DNA of 64,000 nt from Candidatus Scalindua sediminis (GTDB taxonomy: Bacteria; Planctomycetota; Brocadiia; Brocadiales; Scalinduaceae), in contig VSDH01000015.1 in the NCBI GenBank assembly GCA_008636105.1, positions 1-64,000 on the forward strand. Direction: 5' to 3'. Below the pieces are notes generated by a model. The model was given only the letters and a program-made list of their open reading frames with translations. It was not told the origin of the DNA and ran no database searches. The stretch's first letter is position 1. Each line of letters opens with the position of its first letter. The position numbers were made by a program, and so were the translations under genes. Below, in pieces: positions 1 to 8,541 of the stretch.

Positions 1-1
1 C

Positions 2-1099
2 GAGGATGTCCTTGGGAAAAACCCTCGAATCTTAAAATCGAGCGAAACGTCTAAAGAAAAATACAAACAGTTATGGGGTACGATTAAATCCGGTAAAGTA
101 TGGCGGGGAGAACTTCATAACAGGAAAAAGAACGGAGAACACTATTGGGAATTGGCGTCCATTTCACCCATCAAAAATAATAAAGATACCATCACTCATT
201 TCATTGCAGTAAAAGAAGACATCACAGAGCGGAAAATCATGGAGAATCAACTGGTTCAAGCGCAAAAGTCAGAAGCGATAGGGCAATTGGCTGCCGGCAT
301 CGCCCACGAGATCAATACACCAACGCAGTACATCCTTAGCAATATACACTTTCTTAGGGATTCGTTCAGCAGTATCTGTAAACTTCTGGAGAAATACTCG
401 CACATGCTAGAGGTAATTAAGGCAGGTTCAGTAACGCCGGAACTTCTTACTGAAGTGGAGGTTATGGCCAAGGAGGCCGCTGTTGGATACCTTATTGAAG
501 AAACTCCCAAAGCGATCGAGCAATCGCAGGAGGGGCTAAATCGTGTATCGGAAATAGTAAGTGCAATGAAGACCTTCTCACATCCTGGTAATGTAGAAAA
601 GATAACTGTTGACATAAACGAAGCGATTAAGAGTACTATTACTGTCGCAAGAAACGAGTGGAAGTATGTGGCAGATATAGAGACGTACTTCGACCCTAAC
701 CTACCGCCGGTGCCATGTTTTCCGGGTGAATTAAATCAGGTGATACTCAACATAATCATCAATGCCGCTCACGCCATTGATGAAGTTTCAGATAAGGGAA
801 ATGGGGGCAAGGGAATAATAAGAATCAGTACTCGATGTGACAGGGATTGGGCAGAGCTACGGATTAGTGACACTGGCGCTGGCATCCCTGAAGATATCAG
901 ATCCAGGTTATTTGACCCGTTCTTTACTACTAAAGAGGTAGGTAAGGGAACTGGTCAGGGGCTGGCTATTGCACATTCCGTCGTGGTTAGAAAGCATAAT
1001 GGAACAATCACCTTAGATACAGAGATAGGAAGGGGAACAACATTCATTATCCGCCTGCCCCTTTTTCCCAACACCATTGAAAAAGGAAGAATCTCATGA
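2..1099 (+). CDS. PAS-domain sensor histidine kinase, 5' end outside the window
   Basis: Autophosphorylating sensor kinase. The frame is open from the first bases of the window. It reads the second half of a PAS domain (KNPRILKSSET, then WRGELHNRKKNGEHYWE and the PAC ending AVKEDITERK), so the true start lies upstream and the ATG at 152 is internal. The H-box is GQLAAGIAHEINTP with its phosphoacceptor His near base 305. The ATPase domain shows the N-box (LNQVILNIIINAAHAI), the G1 box (DTGAGIP), an F-box (FDPFFTTK) and a G2 box (GKGTGQGLAI). No membrane segment is visible in this part. The stop overlaps the next start as ATGA, so the kinase is translationally coupled to the HD-GYP regulator, its likely partner. 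Confidence 0.9.
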   Translation, partial: EDVLGKNPRILKSSETSKEKYKQLWGTIKSGKVWRGELHNRKKNGEHYWELASISPIKNNKDTITHFIAVKEDITERKIMENQLVQAQKSEAIGQLAAGIAHEINTPTQYILSNIHFLRDSFSSICKLLEKYSHMLEVIKAGSVTPELLTEVEVMAKEAAVGYLIEETPKAIEQSQEGLNRVSEIVSAMKTFSHPGNVEKITVDINEAIKSTITVARNEWKYVADIETYFDPNLPPVPCFPGELNQVILNIIINAAHAIDEVSDKGNGGKGIIRISTRCDRDWAELRISDTGAGIPEDIRSRLFDPFFTTKEVGKGTGQGLAIAHSVVVRKHNGTITLDTEIGRGTTFIIRLPLFPNTIEKGRIS

Positions 1100-2223
1100 A
1101 GAAGCTAATCCTCTTTGTTGATGATGAACCGAACGTTTTGGATGGTTTGCGGCGCATGTTACACGACCAGCGCGAGATATGGGAGATGAGTTTTGTTTGC
1201 AGTGTGGATGCAGCTTTAGACCAATTGAGCGAGGTAGGTTTTGACGTAATTGTTTCAGACGTTATGATGCCAGGCAAGGATGGTTTTGAATTTTTGAAGA
1301 TTCTACATGGATCAGAAAAGACGAAAAATATCCCTGTAATCATTGTAACAGGTAGCAATGAGAGTGCACTCAAGCGCCGCGCATTGGACGTAGGGGCTAC
1401 AGATCTCCTAAGCAAACCGGTTGATAGGGAAGACCTTTTGGCGCGTATCCGTAGCGTGCTTCGCTTAAAGTTATATCAGGACGAGCTTGAAGACCAGAAT
1501 AAGATTCTCGAACAGAGGGTTAAGGAACGAACTATTGAACTTGAAGATTCCCGACGGGATATCATATGGCGTCTTGGTAAGGTGGCCGAATTTCGGGATG
1601 AGGAAACTGGCAATCACATTGTAAGGGTAGCGTGGTATTGTCGGGCTATAGCCGAGTCGCTTGGGATGGGGCGGGACTTTGTTGAGATGTTATTCCTTAC
1701 AAGCCCTCTTCATGATATTGGTAAGGTCGGGATACCAGACGAGATACTATTAAAACCTGCAAAATTGAACCACGAACAGCGGGAAACCATGAGACAACAC
1801 TGTGTAATAGGAGCTAAAATATTTAGGCAGGATTCTAAAGCCATGAAATCATTATTTGCATGGCGTGAGAATCACTCACATCCAGGGGGTAAGAAGGAAA
1901 ATAACCCTCTTCTTAAAATGGCGGCCAGTATTGCTGAGACACATCATGAATGGTGGGATGGCACGGGCTATCCAAGAGGACTGGCACGTGAGGATATTCC
2001 GTTGGAATCTCGGATTGTTGCAATATCGGATGTATATGATGCCCTGTGCTCTGAACGCCCATACAAACCGGCACATCCCGAAAGGAAGGTTATAGCGGTT
2101 ATCAGTAAGGAAGTTGGTCGGCATTTTGATCCAGACATATACAATGCTTTTGAGAAGTCGCTGGAGGAGTTTCGAAGATTTAGAGCACAATTTGCAGATT
2201 GGAATGGCGAAAGCTGCTCATAA
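1096..2223 (+). CDS. Response regulator with HD-GYP cyclic-di-GMP phosphodiesterase domain (RpfG type)
   Basis: Two-domain output regulator. The receiver (residues 1-125) has the acidic pocket DDE, phosphoacceptor D55 in VSDVMMPG and K107 in SKP. A coiled coil at about 125-155 links it to an HD-GYP domain (about 155-345) with HD at 206-207, HHEWWDG at 283-289 and GYP at 291-293. Family knowledge: such proteins hydrolyse cyclic di-GMP when phosphorylated. The metal ligands look complete, so activity is expected. The start overlaps the kinase stop by four bases, which supports a cognate pair. Nothing in the sequence shows the physiological signal. Confidence 0.93.
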   Translation: MKKLILFVDDEPNVLDGLRRMLHDQREIWEMSFVCSVDAALDQLSEVGFDVIVSDVMMPGKDGFEFLKILHGSEKTKNIPVIIVTGSNESALKRRALDVGATDLLSKPVDREDLLARIRSVLRLKLYQDELEDQNKILEQRVKERTIELEDSRRDIIWRLGKVAEFRDEETGNHIVRVAWYCRAIAESLGMGRDFVEMLFLTSPLHDIGKVGIPDEILLKPAKLNHEQRETMRQHCVIGAKIFRQDSKAMKSLFAWRENHSHPGGKKENNPLLKMAASIAETHHEWWDGTGYPRGLAREDIPLESRIVAISDVYDALCSERPYKPAHPERKVIAVISKEVGRHFDPDIYNAFEKSLEEFRRFRAQFADWNGESCS

Positions 2224-2295
2224 TTCAACGGAAATTTGAGCAGAATTGCAAAATTAACAGTGTAAATTTAATAATAACAAAGAAATGGTAATGAG

Positions 2296-3603
2296 ATGAG
2301 AAGAATTCTCTTTGTAGATGACCACACGAATGTGCTCCAGGGATATAAGAGGATGCTACGCCCAATGCGTCACGAATGGGAGATGGAGTTTGCAATGAGT
2401 GGAGAAGAAGCCCTGAACTTCATGTCCAAATCCCCCTTTGATGTTATCGTGTCCGATATGCGGATGCCGGGAATGGATGGTATAGAGCTCCTTGGTATCA
2501 TTATGGAATCTTATCCTGAGACTGTTCGTATTATCCTTTCAGGACATTCAGATAAAGAGATGATATTGAGGTCTGTTAAGACTACACATCAGTTTTTGAT
2601 GAAACCGTGTGATGCAGAGACGATAAAGAACACGATTGAACGTGCATGCAAACTAAGAGATTTGTTAAGAAATGAGACGTTGAGAAAGATAGCTACAGGG
2701 GTACAGTGTTTACCCAGTCTCCCAAGTTTATACGGTTTGATTATAAAAGAAATGCAGTCTCCTAACGCTTCTCTTAAAAGAGTGGGTCATATTATTTCTC
2801 AGGACGTCTCAATGTCTGCTAAAATCTTACAGCTTGTTAATTCAGCTTTTTTTGGCCTTCCGCAAGAAATTAAGGATCCACAGCAAGCAGTAATTTATCT
2901 GGGGTTAGATACGTTGAAGTCACTTGTACTTTCTATTCATGTGTTTTCTTTATTTGTAGAAGATGCAGAATTACATGGATTTTCTTTAGCGGAAATGTGG
3001 AGACATAGTTTAATGACAGGTAGACTTGCCGGGGATATTGCTCGTGCTGAAACAGCTGATGAGAAGGTGGCGGAAGAGGCATTGATAGCCGGGATATTAC
3101 ATGACATAGGAAAGCTGATATTGTTGAAAATTCCCAGGCAATACAAACAGGTGAGGGACTTTATTGAAAGGACCGGGTGTGATCTTGTAGAGGCTGAATA
3201 CACTGTTATGAAGACTTCTCATGCAGAATTGGGGGCTTATCTGTTGGGACTTTGGGGAATTCCTGACAATATAGTTGAACCAGTTGCTTTTCACCATAAT
3301 CCATCAAAATTGATAGAAAATACATTTACAACGTTAAATAAAGCCTCTGATAAAGACAGAGGTAAAACAAAATCAATTGGCGATAACGATTTAAAGATAC
3401 CATCAGCCAATACGTATTTAACAGGGTTTACTACATTGACAGCCGTACATGTGGCAAATGCATTGCTGATGCAAAGGGATTGTTCTTTCGATACAACTGT
3501 TTTCCCATACATCGATATGGGTTATTTGAAAACACTTAATTTGGAAGATAAGTTACCTGAGTGGGTAGGATGTTGTAATAAAGTAAGGCAGGAGGAGGCT
3601 TGA
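2296..3603 (+). CDS. Response regulator with HDOD output domain
   Basis: The receiver (residues 1-125) has D54 in VSDMRMPGMDG and K103 in MKP. It is joined to an HDOD domain from about residue 139 (CLPSLPSLYGLI) to about 335, including the helical pattern QDVSMSAKILQLVNSAFFG and the HD of GILHDIGK. HDOD domains resemble HD hydrolases but usually act as signalling scaffolds. The pattern continues to FHHNPSK, after which about 100 residues (to 435) have no recognisable domain. The gene lies 72 bases after the HD-GYP regulator and its receiver is similar to that one, so the two probably arose by duplication. The start ATG at 2296 follows a weak purine stretch. Confidence 0.92.
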   Translation: MRRILFVDDHTNVLQGYKRMLRPMRHEWEMEFAMSGEEALNFMSKSPFDVIVSDMRMPGMDGIELLGIIMESYPETVRIILSGHSDKEMILRSVKTTHQFLMKPCDAETIKNTIERACKLRDLLRNETLRKIATGVQCLPSLPSLYGLIIKEMQSPNASLKRVGHIISQDVSMSAKILQLVNSAFFGLPQEIKDPQQAVIYLGLDTLKSLVLSIHVFSLFVEDAELHGFSLAEMWRHSLMTGRLAGDIARAETADEKVAEEALIAGILHDIGKLILLKIPRQYKQVRDFIERTGCDLVEAEYTVMKTSHAELGAYLLGLWGIPDNIVEPVAFHHNPSKLIENTFTTLNKASDKDRGKTKSIGDNDLKIPSANTYLTGFTTLTAVHVANALLMQRDCSFDTTVFPYIDMGYLKTLNLEDKLPEWVGCCNKVRQEEA

Positions 3604-3943
3604 GATAAATACGAAAATACTTTTTGAGGATGATGTTGCAAAAGACCATGGAAACAAGGAATCTATACAATTACTCACTGGTGCAGCACAGAGTATTGCT
3701 ACCTGTCGCAAGAATTTTCAAAGGGTTACCGAAGCTATTGTGCAGTCATGCTGTACCTCTGGGATAAAGGGAAAGGCGCATAATATTTTTGATGGAGATA
3801 AAGAAATTGGTGTCTTGGTGTTTCAGTGTTTATTATTGAAGAACCAAACAGGTACTTTGAATTACTTGAGCAGATTGGGACTGATAAACAAGAAAAGACG
3901 AGCCATTAATTTTGGTTCCAGAGGTATCATAAACTATGATTAA
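3602..3943 (+). pseudogene. Decayed fragment of a Cache-type sensor kinase gene
   Basis: The stretch between the HDOD regulator and the next kinase is not a normal spacer. Bases about 3786-3830 (NIFDGDKEIGVLVF) match the next gene's Cache region (SPIFDGDKKIGVLVFK, about 4840-4880). Immediately afterwards, bases about 3833-3895 match about 5010-5075 of that gene in another frame (IEEPNRYFELLEQIGTDKQE against IEEPDRYRELLEQIGTDKEE). The roughly 130 bases between the two blocks in the intact gene are missing here. The frame upstream (from 3602) is open but unrecognised. I read it as a partial duplicate damaged by an internal deletion and frameshift. The 67-codon GTG frame at 3740 is a by-product. 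Confidence 0.7.
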
Positions 3944-6692
3944 ATTTCTAAAACTATCTAAAAAATTCATGTTCTTCTTCGGCTCAATCTTAACAGCTTC
4001 AATATTAGCTGTTAGTTACTTAAGGTTCCTTGTTGTTGAAAAATGGTTGAAGAATTTTAGTATAAGAACAAAGTTGACTTTAGGCTTTGTGCCAATTGGC
4101 ATAATATCAATCATTATCACAGGTTCGCTATGTTATCTAAATACAAAAAACGCATTAAAAAAAGTGTATTTTGATAAACTTACGGCAATTCGTGAAACTA
4201 AAACAAATCAGATAGAATCATATTTCGATCAAATCAGAAATCAGGTTATAACGTTTTCCGAAGATCAGATGATTATCGATGCTATGAACCAGTTTAATAC
4301 AGCTTCCTATAACGTTAAAAAGGATAATTATCTTACCGATAGCCAGGTTTTGCAATATGCATTAAGTGTTAGGAATTATTATGATGATGAATATCTTCCA
4401 GGATTGAATTCAAATGTGAAAGACAAGAGAGAGATTGAACAATATTGGCCTGAGGATGATGAGGCAATAATCCTCCAGTATCATTATATTGCGAATAATC
4501 AGAATTCAGTTGGCTCTAAGGACAATCTTGAAATGGCTGCTGATGCCAGTCAATACAGTCGTATTCACTCGAAGTATCATCCCATAATTCGCGATTACCT
4601 GAAAAGATTTGGCTATTACGATATCTTTCTGGTTGATGCACAAACAGGCCATATAGTCTATAGCGTTTTTAAAGAGGTTGATTTTGCCACAAGTCTTTTA
4701 ACCGGGCCATATAAAGACACAAATTTTGCCAGGGCTTTTAAAGACGCACGAGTTGCCGTCAATAATGATTTTACCAAACTGGTTGATTTTGAGTTTTATG
4801 ACCCTTCTTACGCAAATCCTGCTTCATTTATAGCATCACCCATTTTTGATGGAGATAAGAAAATTGGTGTCCTGGTATTTAAGGTGCCCATAAATGAAAT
4901 CAATAGAGTGATGACAGGAAATTATAGCTGGAAAAATGAGGGCTTAGGAGAAAGCGGCGAAACTTATATCGTTGGTTCTGATTATAAAATGAGAAATGAT
5001 TCCAGGTTCATTATTGAAGAACCGGACCGGTACAGAGAATTACTTGAACAAATTGGAACTGATAAAGAAGAAATAAATATGATCAATTCACATTCAACAT
5101 CAATAATGCTTCAAGAAATCCGTACAGAGGCGGCAGAAGACGCCTTAAAAGGGAATACAGATGTGAAAATTATAGATGATTACAGAGGAATTCCTGTACT
5201 AAGTTCGTACTCACCGCTAAGTATTAAGGACGTTAAATGGGTGATGTTGTCTGAAATTGATAAAGCGGAGGCGTTTTTGTCGTTATATACAATAGGTGAG
5301 AGAATTTACCTAGTAATTGTGGCTATTTCAGTGTTAGTCACAATCATTGCATTTTCAATCTCAGAGGATATTTCAAGACCTATTCTCCAACTCGTCAAAG
5401 GTGTGAAGGGTATATCAAAAGGTGACTTTTCAAAAAGAGTTATCGTTAACCAGAAAGATGAAATTGGTATGTTAGCTGATTCTTTTAATAAGATGACTGA
5501 TAGCCTTATTGAAGCCGTCGACAAGAGTGAACAGGCTTTAGCGGAGTCAAAAGAAGCGAGAGAATATTCGGAGAATTTGATAGAAACGGCACAAGATGCT
5601 ATTATTTGTATTGATGAAAAGGGTATGGTTAGTGTTTGGAATCAATCAGCAGAAAAGATCTTTGGATATACAAGGAGTGAAATCATAGGACTAAATATAG
5701 AAATGATTATTCCTGAAGCATATAGGAGAAAACATCATAAAGGGTTGGAGAGATTTTTAAAGACGGGGAAAGCCAAAATTATAGGTAAAACAGTAGAACT
5801 ATTGGGAAAGACGAAAGAAGGAATTGAAATCTCGATAGAGGTGTCTTTATCTTTTCAAAAGATTGAAGAAGAGCGATACATCTTTACGGGAATCATCAGA
5901 GACATAACATTGCAAAAGAGGACAAAAGAGGAATTGCTGAATCGCACGGAGGAGCTTGAGCGTTCTAATACTGAACTGCAACAGTTTGTCTATGTAACTT
6001 CACACGACCTGCGGTCACCACTGGTGAATATACAAGGCTTTAGTAATGAATTGCAACATGCCGTTGAACATATAAATTCGGTTCTGAATGGCAATGATTT
6101 TCCTTCTGCGATAAAAGAGAAACTAGCTACCACTCTTGAGGAAGATATTCCAGAGGCGCTTAAATATATTTCCACAAGCACATTCAAGATGCAGTCATTA
6201 CTTTCCGGACTTTTGCAACTTTCACGTATAGGTCGATCCGAGCTTTACACCAAACAACTTGATATGAATAAACTTATATCCAAAGTTGTAGGGACCTTCG
6301 AGTATAAGATAAAGGATGCGGGTATAATGCTGCATGTTGATGAATTACCCTCATGCAGAGGTGATGAGGACCAGATAAACCAGGTCTTTTCAAACCTTTT
6401 AGACAATGCTTTAAAGTACCTTGACAGAAGCCGAGAGGGTATCATCAAAATATCAGGTAGGAAGGATGCAGGGCAGGTTGTATATTGTACGGAGGACAAT
6501 GGGATTGGTATCGCAGCGGAACATCAGGATAAGATTTACGAGATGTTTCATCGCCTTAACCATGGTAATGTGGATGGAGACGGATTGGGATTGACCATAA
6601 TTTACAGAATCCTTGAACGGCACGGTGGAAAAGCATGGGTCGAATCTGAACCGGCTAAAGGGAGTAAGTTTTTCGTGTCATTACCAGGATAA
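3936..6692 (+). CDS. Membrane sensor histidine kinase: Cache, HAMP, PAS, HisKA, HATPase
   Basis: 918-residue kinase. Two hydrophobic stretches lie near the N-terminus (about 12-32 and 48-68), followed by a large extracytoplasmic Cache-like region (about 70-450). A membrane segment at about 452-475 precedes HAMP (ISRPILQLVKGVKGISKGDF, about 476-530). A PAS domain (about 546-660) precedes HisKA with VTSHDLRSPLVNIQGF. The ATPase domain has QVFSNLLDNALKYL, EDNGIGI and GDGLGLTII. The doubled N-terminal hydrophobic segment is unusual. The family-like start would be around VEKWLKNFSIRTKL, where no ATG exists, so the first 30 or so residues may not be translated. The organisation resembles kinases paired with Rcp1-like single receivers, and one follows. 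Confidence 0.9.
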   Translation: MIKFLKLSKKFMFFFGSILTASILAVSYLRFLVVEKWLKNFSIRTKLTLGFVPIGIISIIITGSLCYLNTKNALKKVYFDKLTAIRETKTNQIESYFDQIRNQVITFSEDQMIIDAMNQFNTASYNVKKDNYLTDSQVLQYALSVRNYYDDEYLPGLNSNVKDKREIEQYWPEDDEAIILQYHYIANNQNSVGSKDNLEMAADASQYSRIHSKYHPIIRDYLKRFGYYDIFLVDAQTGHIVYSVFKEVDFATSLLTGPYKDTNFARAFKDARVAVNNDFTKLVDFEFYDPSYANPASFIASPIFDGDKKIGVLVFKVPINEINRVMTGNYSWKNEGLGESGETYIVGSDYKMRNDSRFIIEEPDRYRELLEQIGTDKEEINMINSHSTSIMLQEIRTEAAEDALKGNTDVKIIDDYRGIPVLSSYSPLSIKDVKWVMLSEIDKAEAFLSLYTIGERIYLVIVAISVLVTIIAFSISEDISRPILQLVKGVKGISKGDFSKRVIVNQKDEIGMLADSFNKMTDSLIEAVDKSEQALAESKEAREYSENLIETAQDAIICIDEKGMVSVWNQSAEKIFGYTRSEIIGLNIEMIIPEAYRRKHHKGLERFLKTGKAKIIGKTVELLGKTKEGIEISIEVSLSFQKIEEERYIFTGIIRDITLQKRTKEELLNRTEELERSNTELQQFVYVTSHDLRSPLVNIQGFSNELQHAVEHINSVLNGNDFPSAIKEKLATTLEEDIPEALKYISTSTFKMQSLLSGLLQLSRIGRSELYTKQLDMNKLISKVVGTFEYKIKDAGIMLHVDELPSCRGDEDQINQVFSNLLDNALKYLDRSREGIIKISGRKDAGQVVYCTEDNGIGIAAEHQDKIYEMFHRLNHGNVDGDGLGLTIIYRILERHGGKAWVESEPAKGSKFFVSLPG

Positions 6693-6767
6693 ACTGAATA
6701 GACCTAAGATTGAAGATTAAAGATTAAATCTAAATAATGTTAAAATTCTATAAAAGGAGTAAGAAAA

Positions 6768-7232
6768 ATGTCAATTGAAAGGGAAAAAGAATTGATCATA
6801 CTCATTGTCGAGGATGATCCAGGACATGCTTCACTTATAATGAAGAATTTGAAGCGATCGGGCTTAAGGAACAAATTCATTGTTCTTAAGGATGGAGAGG
6901 AAGCTCTTGACTTCTTGTTCCAGTTCCTTAGGCGCAAGGAGCCAGAACGTAGAAAAGGTGATGCTTATCTTTTGTTGCTCGACATCCACCTGCCCAAGGT
7001 TGACGGGATTGAAGTCCTGCGTCAGATTAAAGAAGACCCAGATCTACGTGAGATTCCTGTGATCATGCTCACCACCACCGACGATCCACGTGAAATTGAA
7101 ACGTGCTACAAACTGGGTTGCAACGTTTACATTACTAAACCTGTCGATTCCAAGCAGTTTGTTGAAGCGATTATGAGATTGGGACTCTTCCTCATGGTGG
7201 TGAAAATACCCAAAATAGATGGAGAAAGTTAA
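6768..7232 (+). CDS. Single-domain response regulator, Rcp1-like
   Basis: A lone receiver of 154 residues with acidic residues in IVEDDPGH, phosphoacceptor D72 in LLLLDIHLPKVDG, LTTTDD as the switch threonine region and K124 in ITKPVD. The long alpha2-beta3 loop (FQFLRRKEPERRKGDAY) is typical of Rcp1-type regulators that pair with phytochrome-like and PAS kinases. There is no DNA-binding or enzymatic output domain, so it probably acts by phosphotransfer or protein contact. A good Shine-Dalgarno sequence (AAAAGGAG) precedes the ATG. It is 75 bases downstream of the membrane kinase, its most likely partner. Confidence 0.93.
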   Translation: MSIEREKELIILIVEDDPGHASLIMKNLKRSGLRNKFIVLKDGEEALDFLFQFLRRKEPERRKGDAYLLLLDIHLPKVDGIEVLRQIKEDPDLREIPVIMLTTTDDPREIETCYKLGCNVYITKPVDSKQFVEAIMRLGLFLMVVKIPKIDGES

Positions 7233-7472
7233 TTATGACGTTTCCTCATCTTCCTCAACACCTTGTATGTTTTTTGTAATACCCTGACCAATAAATCTAA
7301 TTACTTTTGGTTCAATTTTATTTTGAGTTTGGAAACGGTTATCGTTATAGATATTAATAAGCGAATGTGCATATTGTTGTGTAGGAAAAAGACCAACGCT
7401 TCTCAATACATCCTTACGTGCCTTATATGCTAATTGAAGACTTTTTATATCATCTATAGGAATGTCCTTCAT
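7233..7472 (-). CDS. Small protein of unknown function downstream of the Cys-rich gene
   Basis: A frame of about 80 codons ending beside the receiver gene, with an acidic tail (GVEEDEETS). A TTG start at 7523 would overlap the upstream Cys-rich gene by 34 bases, so I prefer the ATG at 7472 (MKDIPIDDIKSLQLAYKA). No domain, signal peptide or cysteines are seen. The predicted helices and the sequence RSVGLFPTQQYAHSLINIYN look protein-like. Its position just after the exported Cys-rich gene suggests co-transcription. Confidence 0.5.
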   Translation of the reverse strand: MKDIPIDDIKSLQLAYKARKDVLRSVGLFPTQQYAHSLINIYNDNRFQTQNKIEPKVIRFIGQGITKNIQGVEEDEETS

Positions 7473-7489
7473 CTCTTTGACAAGATTTT

Positions 7490-7819
7490 TTATTTTTCCT
7501 TCATAGGCTTTTTGCAATAGCAATAACCTTCTTCATCCGCTCCTGAACCACAATCACATCCTCCACCGCAAGCGCACTCATATTCAAGATCTTTGCTTGG
7601 CTCCCTGTCTGATGGTATGGTGGCGAGGCCACAAACACATCTACCACCGGGCTTTTTTGTTTCGTATTCGCAAAGACAGCCTCCAGGACAGTTACAAATG
7701 TAAATCTTTGTCTCTTCAGCGGCTTTAATGTTATCAACAGAATAGAATGCGCCACTCAAAGTTATTGTACTAATTGCCAATACTGTGATTACGCTATTCT
7801 TTAAGCCTTTAAATACCAT
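7490..7819 (-). CDS. Exported cysteine-rich protein, copy 1 of a tandem pair
   Basis: 109 residues. The N-terminal signal peptide has a hydrophobic core (VITVLAISTITLSGAF) and likely cleavage after NIKA. The mature part carries many cysteines in short repeats (ICNCPGGCLCEY, GRCVCGLATIPSDREP, YECACGGGCDCGSGADEEG, YCYCKKPMKE). The same plan occurs in the adjacent gene at 7859-8176, with shared landmarks IPSDR/FPSDRRP, CDCGS and KPMKE, so they are tandem duplicates. The cysteine pairs could bind metal or an iron-sulfur cluster or form disulfides. I recognise no named family. A Shine-Dalgarno sequence (AAAGGAG) lies before the ATG. Confidence 0.8.
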   Translation of the reverse strand: MVFKGLKNSVITVLAISTITLSGAFYSVDNIKAAEETKIYICNCPGGCLCEYETKKPGGRCVCGLATIPSDREPSKDLEYECACGGGCDCGSGADEEGYCYCKKPMKEK

Positions 7820-7858
7820 CTATACTCCTTTCTACTTAAATAAGTTTCCCGAGAATCA

Positions 7859-8176
7859 TTATGTTTCCTTCATAGGTTTACCACAAACGCAGTTTCCCTC
7901 TTTATCTGACTTAGAGCCACAGTCACATTCAGTCTCACATCCACATTGATACTTTAATGTTTCTGCCGGCCTTCTATCAGACGGGAACAGGTTGTCACCA
8001 CATACACATTTGCCAAATTTGTTAGCTTCGAAATTGCACTCGCACCATTTCCCACAATAGCAAACAAAGATCTTCTTTTTGTCAGCAGTTGCATCTGAAA
8101 TGTGTAAAAGGTAACCTGTAGAAATAAATACCAACATTGCAACTATGATAATATATTGATACCATTTTTTAAGCAT
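7859..8176 (-). CDS. Exported cysteine-rich protein, copy 2 of a tandem pair
   Basis: 105 residues. A signal peptide (YIIIVAMLVFISTGYLL core, cleavage probably after DATA) precedes a cysteine-rich mature domain: VCYCGKWCECNF, GKCVCGDNLFPSDRRP, YQCGCETECDCGSKSDKEG, NCVCGKPMKE. It is the first gene of the minus-strand set, upstream of its paralogue by 39 bases. The start is preceded by AGGAGGTGAT, an excellent ribosome binding site. Identity between the copies is concentrated around the cysteines and in the last 40 residues, which suggests constraint on a metal- or disulfide-based fold. The function is unknown. Confidence 0.82.
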   Translation of the reverse strand: MLKKWYQYIIIVAMLVFISTGYLLHISDATADKKKIFVCYCGKWCECNFEANKFGKCVCGDNLFPSDRRPAETLKYQCGCETECDCGSKSDKEGNCVCGKPMKET

Positions 8177-8267
8177 TTATATCACCTCCTTTTCCCGGAT
8201 AATTAGTATCTTATTATGTGCCTGCAAAATATATGTCTATATAGTTTTTTCGAATATCTAATAAGTG

Positions 8268-8457
8268 CTAAATTACAATATACAACCCACAAATTACAAA
8301 CAATATACAATTACGAAATTACAACATCAAAACCAATATCCAAATCATTTGTTTCGTTCTTTTTTGATCATCGAGCTTAGCTCGATGAAACCAAGCTCAG
8401 CTTGTTCATTTGGTATTGTAATTTGTTTGTGATTAGTAATTTGAGATTTGTAATTTA
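8268..8457. repeat. Degenerate long inverted repeat with a central hairpin
   Basis: Non-coding. The left arm (about 8268-8347) is rich in AAATTACAA-type words. The right arm (about 8405-8457: TTTGGTATTGTAATTTG, ATTTGTAATTTAT) is roughly its reverse complement. Between them lies a perfect hairpin, TCATCGAGCT-T-AGCTCGATGA (8359-8379), then a shorter one (AAGCTCAGCTT, 8393-8403). It looks like a dispersed, non-autonomous repeat. The 80-codon frame starting at 8402 lies across this and the next element and is not believed to be coding. Confidence 0.5.
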
Positions 8458-8541
8458 TAAACTCCTGTTTTGGCTCGTTCAGGTTAGGTATATTTATAAA
8501 TATATTTCATACATAAGTCAATCTAACTTTTTATCCACGCA

